A stretch of 64,000 bases of DNA, from contig PHDD01000016.1 in NCBI GenBank assembly GCA_002840905.1, forward strand, positions 21,692 to 85,691, written 5' to 3'. The translations under genes were made by a program, and so were the position numbers. Numbering within the stretch: position 1 is the first letter of the stretch; each line of letters begins with the position of its first letter. A model generated the notes under the pieces. The model was not told where the DNA came from. It saw nothing but the letters and a program-made list of their open reading frames with translations, and ran no database searches. This document shows, piece after piece, positions 63,923-64,000 of this stretch. This stretch comes from Bacteroidetes bacterium HGW-Bacteroidetes-4. Lineage in GTDB: Bacteria > Bacteroidota > Bacteroidia > Bacteroidales > SZUA-534.

Positions 63923-64000
63923 GTCGAGTAGGCAAAGGGAATTGCACCCTAAGCCTCTCACAGAACCGTACGTGATAGTCTCCCATCATACGGCTCTTGT
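63923..64000 (-). mobile_element. 3' end of a group II intron (domains V and VI)
   Basis: On the minus strand a 34-base domain V occupies 63996-63963 (starts GAGCCGTATG, ends TACGGTTC, with the AGC triad at its base). Domain VI follows: GAGAGGC pairs with GCCT-A-CTC, leaving one bulged A (position 63929), and the intron would end GAC, 7 bases counted from that A, at 63923. This is the expected branch-point spacing and AY ending. The reverse-transcriptase gene and 5' end lie outside the window. It interrupts the lipoprotein-like gene. Confidence 0.8.

Overview
The window looks like a piece of a Bacteroidota chromosome. Several promoters match the TTG(G)...TAnnTTTG type of that phylum, coding is AT-leaning, strong Shine-Dalgarno sites are rare, and the gene families are typical (LysM/periplasmic-binding fusion beside dnaA, class 2 PyrD, split HdrD-like ETF:quinone reductase). 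A marine or anaerobic Bacteroidales/Marinilabiliales-type organism is my guess; order and family are not proven by what I see. No rRNA, tRNA, CRISPR array or complete insertion sequence was recognised.

Layout. 1-7.3 kb: MlaD-type lipid transport protein, dnaA, a LysM/periplasmic-binding fusion, pyrD, and an XRE regulator with a cluster of TTACAnnTGTAA-like half sites upstream. 7.9-14.7 kb: glycerate kinase, a GT81-like glycosyltransferase, a CBM9-like lipoprotein, a YqaA-type membrane protein, mntP and an M49 (DPP III) lipoprotein peptidase. 14.9-28.4 kb: a flavin reductase, two tRNA methylthiotransferases, then a co-directional run encoding 3-methylcrotonyl-CoA carboxylase (both subunits), a methylglutaconyl-CoA-hydratase-like enzyme, an acyl-CoA dehydrogenase, class II HMG-CoA reductase and three GHMP enzymes of the mevalonate pathway. 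28.4-39.8 kb: NDH-2, lipA, a second flavin reductase, a DUF4173-like membrane protein, a methyltransferase, a sodium/solute symporter, an OmpA-like protein, tag, a lipocalin, a DUF116 protein and idi. 40-47.3 kb: a menaquinone operon (hotdog thioesterase, menF, menD, menB, menA and a MenC-MenE fusion). 47.4-49.7 kb: an RluA synthase and a dicarboxylate/amino-acid symporter. 50.1-62.3 kb: a beta-oxidation operon (hydratase, dehydrogenase, thiolase, butyryl-CoA-type dehydrogenase, etfB, etfA, two HdrD-like Fe-S proteins) followed by a fused acyl-CoA mutase of the IcmF type. 62.6-64 kb: two related surface lipoprotein genes, the outer one interrupted by the 3' end of a group II intron that runs off the window.

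How it fits together. The strongest biological signal is metabolic coupling. The leucine-degradation enzymes that lead to HMG-CoA lie directly upstream of HMG-CoA reductase and the mevalonate kinases/decarboxylase, with no HMG-CoA synthase or lyase nearby, so leucine carbon may feed isoprenoid synthesis. Isoprenoids (with idi) are needed for the menaquinone made by the men operon. Menaquinone would in turn be the electron acceptor for the class 2 PyrD, NDH-2 and the ETF-linked HdrD-like complex of the beta-oxidation operon. IcmF next to that operon could convert isobutyryl-CoA (valine-derived) into butyryl-CoA for the same enzymes.

The most unusual DNA structure is a composite heptanucleotide array found three times (34.1, 37.4 and 57.8 kb). 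It always lies between two co-directional genes and always shows the same block order relative to transcription. It supplies or abuts the 3' ends of the upstream genes.
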